A stretch of DNA of 11,378 nucleotides from an uncultured Lachnospiraceae bacterium (GTDB lineage Bacteria; Bacillota; Clostridia; Lachnospirales; Lachnospiraceae), in contig CALZEZ010000025.1 in assembly GCA_945643825.1 (NCBI GenBank), positions 1 to 11,378 of the forward strand. Reading direction: 5' to 3'. The position numbers and the translations under genes are program-made. The notes below the pieces were generated by a model. It had not been told where the DNA came from, did not search any database, and worked only from the letters and a program-made list of their open reading frames with translations. Shown in pieces: positions 1 through 7,883 of the stretch; the stretch's first letter is position 1; each line of letters opens with the position of its first letter.

Positions 1-378
1 GGTATCAACAGTGGTGCTTATGTGGCAGAGATTGTACGTGCCGGTATTCTCGCGGTGGATAAGGGACAGACCGAGGCCGGAAGAGCACTTGGACTTTCCA
101 AAACCAAAACCATGATTTATATTGTTATTCCACAGGCGGTCAAAAACGTACTTCCTCCGATCGGAAATGAATTTATTGTGCTGATCAAGGAGACGGCAAT
201 TGTCGGCTATGTGAGTATGACAGATCTGACCCGTGCGGCCAATCAGGTCGTATCCCTGACCTATCAGGCGTTTATGCCACTGATCGGTGCGGCTGTCATT
301 TACTTCGTTATTATTAAGATATTAACTGTTTTGCTTGCGAAATTAGAGAGGAGGCTGCGTCAGGGTGATAACCGTTAA
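1..378 (+). CDS. Polar amino-acid ABC transporter permease, HisM/GlnP type (3' part only)
   Basis: This is the C-terminal 125 residues of an inner-membrane permease that passes amino acids across the membrane together with the ATPase encoded next. The reading frame is open from base 1, so the real start lies outside the window; the GTG at 22 is internal. The cytoplasmic EAA coupling loop, which docks on the ATPase, is visible as EAGRALGLS followed by IVIPQAVKNVLPP. Next come the GNEFIVLIKETAIVGY segment typical of the HisMQ family and a last hydrophobic helix (IGAAVIYFVIIKILTVLL), ending in a basic tail. The stop overlaps the ATPase start by 14 bases, indicating translational coupling. The family is clear. 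Substrate (glutamine, arginine, cystine or another polar amino acid) cannot be decided, because the binding-protein gene is not in the window. Confidence 0.93.
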   Translation, partial: GINSGAYVAEIVRAGILAVDKGQTEAGRALGLSKTKTMIYIVIPQAVKNVLPPIGNEFIVLIKETAIVGYVSMTDLTRAANQVVSLTYQAFMPLIGAAVIYFVIIKILTVLLAKLERRLRQGDNR

Positions 379-1087
379 GGATTTACACAAGATATTTGAT
401 AATAATCATGTACTGCGCGGAGTGAATTACCACATCGCTCCCGGTGAGAAGATCGTAGTGGTGGGACCGTCCGGTTCCGGCAAAAGCACCTTCCTTCGCT
501 GCCTGAATCTCTTGGACACCCCGACAAGTGGTGAGATCTGGTTTGACGGACAGCTCATTACCGACCCCAGTGTGGATTTGAATCACGTTCGTGAGCATAT
601 GGGAATGGTGTTCCAGCACTTCAATCTGTTTAACAATCTGACCATCATGGACAACATTACTCTTGCCCCGATCAAGCTTGGGAAGATGAGCAAGGAGGAG
701 GCAAAAGAGAATGCCCTGAAATTGTTGGAGAGAGTAGGGCTTTTGGAAAAAGCCGATGCGTATCCGGCGCAGCTCTCCGGTGGTCAGAAGCAGAGAATCG
801 CTATTGTCCGGTCTCTTGCGATGAATCCGAAGGTTATGCTCTTTGATGAGCCTACCTCTGCACTCGATCCGGAGATGGTAGGAGAGGTTCTGGATGTAAT
901 GAAGGAGCTTGCGGATTCCGGAATGACGATGGTCGTGGTAACGCATGAGATGGGCTTTGCAAGAGAGGTTGCAACCAAAGTTCTGTTTATGGACGGCGGT
1001 AATATTATGGAAGAGAACACACCGGATCAGTTCTTTGGCAATCCGCAAAGTCCACGTTTACAGGAGTTTTTATCAAAGGTATTGTAG
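365..1087 (+). CDS. Polar amino-acid ABC transporter ATP-binding protein, GlnQ/HisP type
   Basis: This 240-residue ATPase powers the amino-acid importer whose permease ends just upstream. All nucleotide-binding motifs are intact: Walker A GPSGSGKST (34-42), Q-loop Gln84 in VFQHFNLF, signature LSGGQKQR (137-144), Walker B VMLFDEP (157-163), D-loop SALD (165-168) and switch His194 in VTHEMGFA. Length and the FxxxxSPR-like C-terminus (FGNPQSPRLQEFL) match the GlnQ/HisP group. The usual IARALAM after the signature reads IVRSLAM here, a mild variant. The GTG start at 365 is chosen because AGAGGAGG lies at 346-353, 11 bases upstream, and the family's ITVKDLHK-like N-terminus begins there. The next gene starts one base after the stop, so the transporter is co-transcribed with it. 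Confidence 0.95.
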   Translation: MITVKDLHKIFDNNHVLRGVNYHIAPGEKIVVVGPSGSGKSTFLRCLNLLDTPTSGEIWFDGQLITDPSVDLNHVREHMGMVFQHFNLFNNLTIMDNITLAPIKLGKMSKEEAKENALKLLERVGLLEKADAYPAQLSGGQKQRIAIVRSLAMNPKVMLFDEPTSALDPEMVGEVLDVMKELADSGMTMVVVTHEMGFAREVATKVLFMDGGNIMEENTPDQFFGNPQSPRLQEFLSKVL

Positions 1088-1088
1088 C

Positions 1089-2117
1089 ATGCTTACGTTT
1101 AGTCTCTGTATGATCGTGAAAAATGAAGAGAAGCTGTTAGCAGAGTGTCTGGACAGCTTAAAGGCTTGTATGGATGAGATGATCCTTGTCGATACCGGTT
1201 CTGTGGATGCCACGAGGCAGATTGCAGCGGCCTATACCGATAAGGTCTATGACTTTGTCTGGACAGGAGACTTCTCGGATGCCCGCAACTTCTCTTTTTC
1301 AAAGGAAACAGGAGATTATATTTACTGTGCGGATGCCGATGAGCTTCTGGATGCAGAGAATCAGAGACGACTGGCGGAATTGAAACGACATCTGGAGAGT
1401 GCCCCGGAAATCGAGATTGTCCAGATGCATTATGTCAACCAACTGTCAAATGGCTCCGTCTACAATTTCGATAAGGAATATCGTCCGAAGCTGTTTAAGA
1501 GACTTCGTACGTTCCGGTGGGCGGATCCGATTCATGAGCAGGTGGTGACAGAGCCGCTTGTTTTTGACAGTGATATCGAGATTATCCACAGGCAGCAGCA
1601 GTCTCATGCAGACAGAGATCTTCTGGCATTCGAGAGGGTACTTCAAAATGGGGGCATTCTTTCAGCGCGACTCCGTAAGATGTATGCGACAGAGCTTTAT
1701 AAGGCAGGAGATGAGCGACATCTGAAGCAGGCGGCGGACTATTTTAACGGACAGATGGAAGAAATGTCTGCGGAAAGCGAGCATTTTCAAATGGCAGGTC
1801 TGATTCCTGCACTTGCGGCGCTGGCAGAGGGAAACGATGTGGAGTTTCTAAAGCTTGCGATGCGCCTGGTGGCAATGGAGCCCTGCTCTGAGATCTGTTA
1901 TAAGCTGGGCTGCTTTTATGAGGCGAGGAACGATCTGGCAGAGGCAAAGCTCTGGTATTACAATGCAGCGTTTGAGACAAAGCCGGTGGTGGACTTTGAT
2001 GCCGGGAACAAGGCTCCGCTTGAGGCACTTGTAAGGCTTGCGAGGAAAAAGAAAGAGACAGAAGCAGTTTCGTACTATGAGAAGTTGATAGAAGAAAGAA
2101 AAGGAATGGTAGAATAG
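1089..2117 (+). CDS. SunS-like family 2 glycosyltransferase with TPR-like C-terminal half
   Basis: This 342-residue protein resembles the SunS/GT2 group, which transfers sugars from nucleotide-sugar donors, sometimes onto peptides or proteins. The GT-A domain is clear: SLCMIVKNEE (5-14), VDTGSVDAT (34-42), the W-x-GDFSDARNFS block (58-69) typical of this subgroup, and the metal-binding DAD in CADADELL (80-87, Asp82 and Asp84). DPIHEQV with His149-Glu150 follows, matching the HE motif of these enzymes. The rest (roughly 190-340) is helical with repeated YxLGxxYxxxxDLxxA-type units, suggesting TPR repeats. There is no signal peptide or membrane segment, so it is probably cytoplasmic. The in-frame start at 945 lies inside the ATPase gene and gives an unrelated N-terminus; ATG 1089 is preceded by AAAGG at 1075-1079. 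Acceptor unknown; no candidate peptide or flagellin gene is adjacent. Confidence 0.85.
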   Translation: MLTFSLCMIVKNEEKLLAECLDSLKACMDEMILVDTGSVDATRQIAAAYTDKVYDFVWTGDFSDARNFSFSKETGDYIYCADADELLDAENQRRLAELKRHLESAPEIEIVQMHYVNQLSNGSVYNFDKEYRPKLFKRLRTFRWADPIHEQVVTEPLVFDSDIEIIHRQQQSHADRDLLAFERVLQNGGILSARLRKMYATELYKAGDERHLKQAADYFNGQMEEMSAESEHFQMAGLIPALAALAEGNDVEFLKLAMRLVAMEPCSEICYKLGCFYEARNDLAEAKLWYYNAAFETKPVVDFDAGNKAPLEALVRLARKKKETEAVSYYEKLIEERKGMVE

Positions 2118-3173
2118 ATGAGTTGGGAAGAAAATGTGCGTCGGGTTGAGCCCTATGTTCCGGGCGAGCAGCCCAAATGCGATAATGTGATCAAGCTAAA
2201 CACCAATGAGTGCCCGTATCCTCCTGCACCCGGAGTAGAGGCTGCTGCCCACAAACTGGTTGCTGACAGACTTCGTCTGTATCCGGATACAGATGCAACG
2301 AAGATTGTGGATGCACTTGCTACCTATTATAAGGTAAAGCCGGAACAAGTTTTTGTCGGTGTAGGCTCCGACGATGTGTTATCCATGGTTTTTCTCACGC
2401 TCTTTCACTCCGATAAACCGGTGCTGTTTCCGGACATCACCTATTCCTTTTACGATGTGTGGGCAAAGCTGTATGACATTCCCTATGAATGCATTCTGCT
2501 TGACGAGGATTTCTGTATTCGGAAGGAGGATTATTACCGGCCAAACGGTGGTATCGTGATTGCAAACCCAAATGCGCCGACCGGCGTTTTCATGCCGCTT
2601 TCCGAGATTGAGGATATTTTGCAGCACAATCCGGAAAGTGTGGTTGTGGTGGATGAGGCTTATGTGGATTTTGGTGCGACGAGTGCGCTGCCTCTTTTGG
2701 AAAAGTATGAAAATCTGCTGATCGTTCAGACCTTTTCAAAATCCCGCGCGATGGCTGGAGCCAGAATCGGCTTTGCCATCGGTTCTGAGAAGATGATTCG
2801 CTATATCAACGATGTGAAATTCTCGGTGAATTCCTACACCATGAGCTTCCCGGTTCAGGAGATCGGCGCGGAAGCGGTAAAGGATGATGCATATTTTAGA
2901 GAAATTGTAGATAAAATGATACGGACGAGGGAATGGACCAAGGAAGAGCTTAGTAAGCTTGGGTTTACTTTCCCGGATTCTTATACCAACTTTATTTTTG
3001 CAACGCACCGGACAGAACGTGCGGAGGATATTTTTAGCTACTTAAAGAGTAAGAATATCTATGTGCGTCATTTTAAGAAACCCCGTATTGACAATTATCT
3101 TCGAATCAGTATCGGCACGGATGAGCAGATGCAGATTCTGATCGATACCTTAAAGGAGTACCTGAAATGCTGA
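2118..3173 (+). CDS. hisC: Histidinol-phosphate aminotransferase family, PLP-dependent (HisC-like)
   Basis: This 351-residue fold-type I aminotransferase would interconvert histidinol phosphate and imidazole-acetol phosphate using glutamate in histidine synthesis. Visible family features are KLNTNECPYPPAP (26-38), LYPD (54-57), GVGSDDVL (81-88, cofactor phosphate site), NPNAPTG (150-156, Asn152), DEAYVDF (179-185, Asp179 and Tyr182), QTFSKSRAMAGARIG (204-218, PLP Schiff-base Lys208 and Arg216) and a C-terminal LRISIG. The ATG directly follows the stop of the glycosyltransferase gene, with AAAGGA about a dozen bases upstream, so the two are coupled. No other his genes are nearby. HisC homologues can also act on aromatic amino acids, so the physiological substrate is uncertain even though the family assignment is strong. 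Confidence 0.9.
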   Translation: MSWEENVRRVEPYVPGEQPKCDNVIKLNTNECPYPPAPGVEAAAHKLVADRLRLYPDTDATKIVDALATYYKVKPEQVFVGVGSDDVLSMVFLTLFHSDKPVLFPDITYSFYDVWAKLYDIPYECILLDEDFCIRKEDYYRPNGGIVIANPNAPTGVFMPLSEIEDILQHNPESVVVVDEAYVDFGATSALPLLEKYENLLIVQTFSKSRAMAGARIGFAIGSEKMIRYINDVKFSVNSYTMSFPVQEIGAEAVKDDAYFREIVDKMIRTREWTKEELSKLGFTFPDSYTNFIFATHRTERAEDIFSYLKSKNIYVRHFKKPRIDNYLRISIGTDEQMQILIDTLKEYLKC

Positions 3174-3646
3174 AAAACTATCTTTGGATCTTTATTATCT
3201 CTATGGTGCCGCTTATTGAGCTTCGCGGCGCGATCCCGGTTTCACAGGGACTGGGGCTGCCCCTGCTGCAGAGCTATATCGTCTGCGTCATCGGCAATAT
3301 GCTGCCTGTGCCGATCATCTATCTCTTTGCGAGAAAGGTTCTCGTGTGGGGCGCGGATAAGCCGGTGATCGGAGGCTTCTTCCGCTTCTGTCTGGAGAAG
3401 GGCGAGAAGGGCGGCAAGAAGCTGCAGGAGAAGGCGGGACGCGGACTGTTTGTGGCACTGCTGTTGTTTGTCGGCATTCCGTTGCCCGGAACCGGTGCAT
3501 GGACGGGGACGTTGGCAGCGAGCCTGTTGGACATGGATTTTAAATCAAGTGTTGTAGCTGTGCTGCTTGGTGTGCTGCTTGCCGGTGTGATCATGGGTCT
3601 TGCCAGCGCAGGTGTGTTTGGAGCCATCGGTCTGGCACTCGGCTAG
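3167..3646 (+). CDS. Small multi-pass membrane protein, Sm_multidrug_ex / COG2426 family
   Basis: This 159-residue, very hydrophobic protein has the signatures of the family called small multidrug export protein: PLIELRGAIP (15-24) near the N-terminus and GIPLPGTGAWTGTLAA (103-118) after a basic cytoplasmic loop (EKGEKGGKKLQEKAGR, 77-92). I count about four membrane segments, around 5-20, 34-55, 93-115 and 127-157. The family name rests on weak functional evidence, so a drug-export role should not be assumed. The start at 3167 overlaps the hisC stop by 7 bases and has TAAAGGAG at 3151-3158 at good spacing, so translation is coupled to hisC. The gene is complete and of normal length for the family. 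The substrate is unknown. Confidence 0.88.
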   Translation: MLKNYLWIFIISMVPLIELRGAIPVSQGLGLPLLQSYIVCVIGNMLPVPIIYLFARKVLVWGADKPVIGGFFRFCLEKGEKGGKKLQEKAGRGLFVALLLFVGIPLPGTGAWTGTLAASLLDMDFKSSVVAVLLGVLLAGVIMGLASAGVFGAIGLALG

Positions 3647-3667
3647 AATACGGATACAGGGAGAAAA

Positions 3668-4477
3668 ATGCGAAACGAGAGCTATACGGACTTTGCAAGA
3701 GTATATGATACTTTCATGGATGAGACGCCTTATGAGGAATGGAAGGAATTCCTCATAGGGCTAATTGTGCGTTACGGGGTAAGTGTTCCGATAAACCGCA
3801 GGAATGAGCAGGACGTTTTAGAAAGTGAGCGTAACCTTGTGGTGGATTTAGGCTGTGGGACGGGAAGCCTGACCGAGCTTATGGCGGAAGCCGGCTATGA
3901 CATGATCGGGGTTGATAATTCGCAGGAGATGCTTCGCATCGCGATGGACAAAAGAGATGCCGCAGGGCATGAGACGCTTTATCTATTACAGGATATGCGG
4001 GAATTGGAGCTTTACAGCACCGTGGGAACCGTGCTCAGCGTCTGTGACAGCGTGAACTATCTTCTGACCGAGGAGGATTTGCTGCAAACCTTTCGGCTTG
4101 TGAACAACTATCTGTATCCAGGAGGTATCTTTATCTTTGATTTTAATACCGTATACAAATATGCGGAGGTGATCGGAGATACCACGATTGCTGAAAACCG
4201 TGAGGAGTGCAGCTTTATCTGGGACAATTACTATCACGAGGAGGAACAGATTAACGAGTATGATCTGACCATTTTTGTGAAGGAGCAGAAGGATCTGTTC
4301 AGGCGGTATGAGGAGACGCACCTGCAGAGAGGCTATACTTTAGAGCAGATGAAGAGGCTGATTGAACAGGCGGGACTTGCGTTTGTGGCAGCGATTGATG
4401 CGGATACACATGGTGAAGTCACGCGGGAGAGCGAGCGCATATACTGCGTTGCAAAAGAGCATACTAAGAAAATGTGA
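3668..4477 (+). CDS. Class I SAM-dependent methyltransferase, substrate unknown
   Basis: This 269-residue protein has a Rossmann-type methyltransferase core. Motif I VVDLGCGTGSL (58-68) binds S-adenosylmethionine, IGVDNSQEML (80-89) holds the acidic ribose-binding residue, LLQDMREL marks motif II, and VCDSVNYLLTEEDL is the usual post-II segment of this small-molecule type. The N-terminus (YTDFARVYDTFMDETPYEEW) is typical of a common Firmicute subfamily. About 15 extra polar residues (around 39-56) separate the N-terminal helix from motif I, which looks like a lineage-specific loop. AGGGAG at 3658-3663 precedes the ATG. It sits 21 bases after the membrane-protein gene and 17 bases before hslO, so it probably belongs to one transcript with both. 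No substrate can be named from the sequence. Confidence 0.88.
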   Translation: MRNESYTDFARVYDTFMDETPYEEWKEFLIGLIVRYGVSVPINRRNEQDVLESERNLVVDLGCGTGSLTELMAEAGYDMIGVDNSQEMLRIAMDKRDAAGHETLYLLQDMRELELYSTVGTVLSVCDSVNYLLTEEDLLQTFRLVNNYLYPGGIFIFDFNTVYKYAEVIGDTTIAENREECSFIWDNYYHEEEQINEYDLTIFVKEQKDLFRRYEETHLQRGYTLEQMKRLIEQAGLAFVAAIDADTHGEVTRESERIYCVAKEHTKKM

Positions 4478-4494
4478 AAGGCAAGGATACAAAG

Positions 4495-5379
4495 ATGGAT
4501 TATATGATAAGAGCAACGGCGGCAGATGCACAGATCAGAGCCTTTGCGGCGACCACAAGAGGGCTGGTGGAGGAGGCGAGAAGCCGACATGAGACGAGCC
4601 CGGTTGTGACAGCCGGGCTTGGACGTCTGATGACAGCGGGCGTGATGATGGGCGGTATGCTAAAGGGAGACAACGACCTGTTGACGCTTCAGATTCAGTG
4701 TAATGGTCCGGTGAAGGGTATGACAGTTACAGCAGATGCGGCAGGGCATGTCAAGGGCTATGCCATAAACCCGCAGGTGATGCTTCCACCCAATAAACAG
4801 GGCAAGCTTGATGTCGGCGGTATGTGTGATCTGGGCGTCTTAAGCGTGATTAAGGATATGGGCTTAAAGGATCCGTATGTGGGACAGGTTGCTCTCACAA
4901 CCGGTGAGATTGCAGAGGATATCACCTACTATTTTGCCACATCAGAGCAGGTTCCCTCCTCCGTTGGTCTCGGTGTACTGATGAACAAGGACAATACCGT
5001 TCGTCAGGCAGGCGGCTTCATTATCCAGCTGATGCCCTTTGCGTCCGAGGAGCTTATGGAGCGTCTGGAGAAAAGACTGCAGGAGCTTAAGCCGGTCACA
5101 ACGCTGTTAGAGGAGGGAAAGAATCCGGAACAGCTTCTTACAGAGATTCTTGGGGACATGGATCTGGTGATTACAGAGAAAACAGAATGTAGTTTTCATT
5201 GCAATTGCGATAAGGACAGGATTGAAAAGGCGTTGATCTCGATTGGAGAGAAGGAGCTTAAGGAGATGATTGCAGAAGGAAAACCGATTGAGGTAAACTG
5301 TCACTTCTGTAACACCCACTATGCCTTTACGATAGAAGAGCTGAAGGATATCTTAAAACGCGCGAAACCGATTCGCTAG
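4495..5379 (+). CDS. hslO: Redox-regulated holdase chaperone Hsp33
   Basis: This 294-residue cytoplasmic chaperone is kept inactive by a zinc site and, on oxidative unfolding, holds unfolded proteins. The N-terminal domain shows MDYMIRATAADAQIRAFAA (1-19), LGRLMTAGVMMGGMLKGD, GKLDVGG and SSEQVPSSVGLGVLMN, all Hsp33 hallmarks. The C-terminal redox switch is intact: CxC at Cys236 and Cys238 (FHCNCDKDR) and CxxC at Cys269 and Cys272 (CHFCN), with an additional Cys232 just upstream. ATG 4495 is chosen over the in-frame GTG at 4474, because the family begins at MDY, AAGGA lies at 4483-4487 seven bases upstream, and GTG 4474 would overlap the methyltransferase stop and add seven unrelated residues. 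Last gene before a 48-base gap. Confidence 0.96.
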   Translation: MDYMIRATAADAQIRAFAATTRGLVEEARSRHETSPVVTAGLGRLMTAGVMMGGMLKGDNDLLTLQIQCNGPVKGMTVTADAAGHVKGYAINPQVMLPPNKQGKLDVGGMCDLGVLSVIKDMGLKDPYVGQVALTTGEIAEDITYYFATSEQVPSSVGLGVLMNKDNTVRQAGGFIIQLMPFASEELMERLEKRLQELKPVTTLLEEGKNPEQLLTEILGDMDLVITEKTECSFHCNCDKDRIEKALISIGEKELKEMIAEGKPIEVNCHFCNTHYAFTIEELKDILKRAKPIR

Positions 5380-5411
5380 AATCCGAATAAAATCCGATAA
5401 AAATCCAATTA
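5380..5411 (+). repeat. Three imperfect 11-base-period direct repeats between hslO and nadE
   Basis: Three copies of an AATCC-led unit sit head to tail: AATCCGAATA at 5380, AATCCGATAA at 5391 and AATCCAATTA at 5402, one helical turn apart. The last ends just before the nadE ribosome site (AGAGAGGAAG, 5411-5420). They could be a binding site on one DNA face or just low-complexity AT-rich spacer. No convincing promoter overlaps them. Confidence 0.4.
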
Positions 5412-5427
5412 GAGAGGAAGCACGCAT

Positions 5428-7341
5428 ATGAAACATGGATTTATTAAGGTTGCAGCCTGCACGCCGAAGATCAGAGTGGCAGATCCGGCCTACAATACCG
5501 CACAGATAATGGGACAGATGGAGGAGGCGGCAAAGGCGGGAGCAAAGCTCATTGTCTTTCCGGAGCTTTGTATCACAGGCTACAGCTGTGAGGATCTTTT
5601 TTTCCAGGAGCTGCTGCTGACACAGGCAAGAGAGGATCTTGGACTTTTGGTAGAATGCAGTAGCGGACTGGATGCGCTTGTATTTGTGGGGCTTCCGATT
5701 GAATGGGAGCAGAAGCTGTATAATGTGGCAGCCGCTTTTTGTAATGGGGAGCTTCTTGCTTTTATTCCGAAGCACAATATTCCGTGCTATGCAGAATTTT
5801 ATGAGGCAAGGCATTTTGTACCGGGACCTTCGACACCGCAGACGCTTCCGTTTATGGGAAAGCAGATCCCGTTTGGCACCGACGTGCTCTTAACCTGTGA
5901 GAGCGGAATCCCTCTGTGCGTGGCGTGCGAGATCTGTGAGGATCTTTGGAGCGCGAAAACCCCTTCTACGGAGCATGCACTGGCAGGAGCCAATGTGATT
6001 GTCAATCTCTCGGCATCCAATGAGACGATCGGCAAGGATTCCTATCGAGAGCTCTTGGTCAGGGCGACCTCAGCGCGGCTTCTAGCAGGATACGTCTACA
6101 CCTCTGTGGCAGAGGGAGAGTCGACGCAGGATCTGGTTTACGGCGGACACCGGATGATTGCCGAGAACGGGACGATGCTAGCGCAGAAAAAGGATTTTAA
6201 AGCGGGAATTCTCTATTCGGAACTGGATGTGCATCGGTTAAACCATGAGAGAAGAAAAAATACAAGCTTTGTCACCGGCGGTGAGGGTCATTATTATACC
6301 AGAATCGGATTTACCCTAAAGAGGGAGGATACGACGCTTACCAGAACCTTTGGAAGACAGCCGTTCGTTCCGCAGGATGAGACGCTTAAGAGGGAGCGTT
6401 GCGAGGAGATTCTCTCGATTCAGGCCTATGGGCTTAAGAAGAGAATGGAGCATGTAAACAGTAATGCAGTAGTTTTAGGGCTTTCCGGGGGACTGGATTC
6501 GACACTTGCCCTTTTGGTTGCGGCGAGAGCCTTTGACCTGATGGGACTTGATCATAAGGGAATTCATACGGTCACGATGCCGTGCTTTGGAACGACCGAC
6601 CGGACATTTGACAATGCCTGCAAGCTGGCAAAATATCTGGGAGCGACACTCACTAAAATAGATATTAAAAAGGCAGTCACACAGCATTTTAAGGATATTA
6701 AGCAGGATCCCGAGGTGCACGATGTGACCTACGAAAACTCGCAGGCGAGGGAGCGCACACAGATTCTGATGGATCTGAGCAATCGTCTGGGGGCTTTGGT
6801 CATTGGTACGGGAGACATGTCGGAGCTTGCTCTTGGCTGGGCAACCTACAATGGCGATCACATGTCGATGTATGGGGTCAACGCAGGGGTTCCAAAGACA
6901 CTGGTGAGACATGTGGTAGAATATGAGGCTGTAAATTGTGGGAAGGAGAAGCTAAAGGAGGTGCTGCTCGATGTGCTTGCCACCCCGGTTAGTCCGGAGT
7001 TACTTCCGCCTGCAGAGGGGGATATTTCTCAGAAGACAGAAGATCTGGTGGGACCATATGAGCTTCATGATTTCTTCCTCTATCATATGCTTCGTTTCGC
7101 GGAAGAGCCTGCGAAGGTCTATCGGCTTGCTAAGCTCGCCTTCACAGGGCTTTATGATGAGGAAACGATTCTAAACTGGCTAAAGGTATTTTACAGACGC
7201 TTTTTTGCAGCGCAGTTTAAACGCTCCTGCCTGCCGGATGGCCCAAAGGTCGGCTCGGTTGCACTCTCTCCCAGAGGAGATCTGCGCATGCCCTCCGATG
7301 CCTGCGCTACGCTTTGGCTCGGGCAGCTTAATAATCTGTAA
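5428..7341 (+). CDS. nadE: Glutamine-dependent NAD+ synthetase
   Basis: This 637-residue two-domain enzyme performs the last step of NAD synthesis, amidating nicotinic acid adenine dinucleotide with ammonia from glutamine at the cost of ATP. The N-terminal nitrilase-fold glutaminase has its full Glu-Lys-Cys triad: Glu46 in FPELCITGY, Lys115 in PKHNIPCYAE and Cys170 in CEICEDLW. The C-terminal synthetase has the PP-loop SGGLDS (353-358) and the later GTGDMSELALGW and YGVNAGVPKTLV blocks. Length matches the long, glutamine-using NadE rather than the short ammonia-using form. The ATG is preceded by GAGAGGAAG. Upstream is a 48-base gap; downstream, after 66 bases, comes an unknown membrane protein and then pncB, which supplies the same pathway. 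Dependence on glutamine also links it functionally to the nearby glnA. Confidence 0.97.
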   Translation: MKHGFIKVAACTPKIRVADPAYNTAQIMGQMEEAAKAGAKLIVFPELCITGYSCEDLFFQELLLTQAREDLGLLVECSSGLDALVFVGLPIEWEQKLYNVAAAFCNGELLAFIPKHNIPCYAEFYEARHFVPGPSTPQTLPFMGKQIPFGTDVLLTCESGIPLCVACEICEDLWSAKTPSTEHALAGANVIVNLSASNETIGKDSYRELLVRATSARLLAGYVYTSVAEGESTQDLVYGGHRMIAENGTMLAQKKDFKAGILYSELDVHRLNHERRKNTSFVTGGEGHYYTRIGFTLKREDTTLTRTFGRQPFVPQDETLKRERCEEILSIQAYGLKKRMEHVNSNAVVLGLSGGLDSTLALLVAARAFDLMGLDHKGIHTVTMPCFGTTDRTFDNACKLAKYLGATLTKIDIKKAVTQHFKDIKQDPEVHDVTYENSQARERTQILMDLSNRLGALVIGTGDMSELALGWATYNGDHMSMYGVNAGVPKTLVRHVVEYEAVNCGKEKLKEVLLDVLATPVSPELLPPAEGDISQKTEDLVGPYELHDFFLYHMLRFAEEPAKVYRLAKLAFTGLYDEETILNWLKVFYRRFFAAQFKRSCLPDGPKVGSVALSPRGDLRMPSDACATLWLGQLNNL

Positions 7342-7407
7342 TTCATGGCATAACGAGCAGGGCTCATGCATAACATAGGATTAAGAGAAAGTCCATGGGA
7401 GAATGCT

Positions 7408-7854
7408 ATGAGCTCCAAAACCAAAATCGTCGTGCTGCACTTGAAAGAGGTTATCTATACAGGCATTTTTGCGGTTCTGACCATATTGTTTCTGGTGATC
7501 CTGTTCATAATGTTTGCACCCAAAAAGGAGAGTGGAGAGGTTGCCGCACCACAGACGGAAAGTGAGCGCTTTGTTCCTGGGGTGTATACCACCACACTGG
7601 AGATCGGTGATAACTCGCTTGACATTGAGGTGACTGTGGATAGTAATCGCATTGACAGTGTCCGCATGGTAAACCTTAGTGAAGCGGTGACAACGATGTA
7701 TCCGCTGATTGAGCCTTCCTTTGATCATTTGGTGAATCAGATTCTGGAATGTCAGTCGTTAGAGGGCGTTACCTATCCGGATGAAAGTCACTATACCTGT
7801 CTGGTGCTTCTGGATGCAATACGGGGATGTCTGGAGAAGGCAGAAGCACAATAG
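7408..7854 (+). CDS. Small membrane-anchored protein with degenerate FMN-binding-like domain
   Basis: I do not recognise this gene with certainty. The 148-residue product has one long hydrophobic helix (about 15-37, TGIFAVLTILFLVILFIMF) after a short basic N-terminus, suggesting a signal anchor with the rest outside the membrane. The outer domain starts with FVPGVYTTTLEIGDNSLDI and continues EVTVDSNRIDSVRMVNLSE, which resembles the GxYxG...G.i.VeVt...gkI..V pattern of FMN-binding (NqrC/RnfG C-terminal type) domains. Its end, HYTCLVLLDAIRGCLEKA, matches that family's closing helix, but the SGAT flavin-attachment sequence is replaced by DESH. Start 7408 is chosen for GGGAGA at 7397-7402; an in-frame ATG at 7366 would add 14 polar residues. 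It lies between nadE and pncB, probably co-transcribed. Confidence 0.75.
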   Translation: MSSKTKIVVLHLKEVIYTGIFAVLTILFLVILFIMFAPKKESGEVAAPQTESERFVPGVYTTTLEIGDNSLDIEVTVDSNRIDSVRMVNLSEAVTTMYPLIEPSFDHLVNQILECQSLEGVTYPDESHYTCLVLLDAIRGCLEKAEAQ

Positions 7855-7883
7855 TTCGTGGAATCAAATGACAAAAAGTGCAA

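Noticed and set aside
383..1048. 221-codon open frame on the minus strand opposite the ABC ATPase
   Set aside because: It lies entirely antisense to a gene with all ABC motifs; the translation has no recognisable domain and no ribosome site supports it.
945..1088. N-terminal extension of the glycosyltransferase to 945
   Set aside because: It overlaps the ATPase gene in another frame and adds 48 unrelated residues ahead of the conserved MLTFSLCMIVKNEE start.
4474..4494. GTG start for Hsp33 at 4474
   Set aside because: The family starts at MDY and a better-spaced ribosome site serves ATG 4495.
5370..5383. Possible hairpin GATTC-GCTA-GAATC at the hslO stop
   Set aside because: Only five mostly A-T pairs and no T run, so it is not a convincing terminator.
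5353..5814. 153-codon minus-strand frame over the hslO/nadE junction
   Set aside because: Antisense to two well-supported genes; no domain or start signal visible.
7344..7374. Repeated CATGGCATAAC / CATGCATAAC in the nadE downstream gap
   Set aside because: Two short imperfect copies with no further structure; most likely chance.
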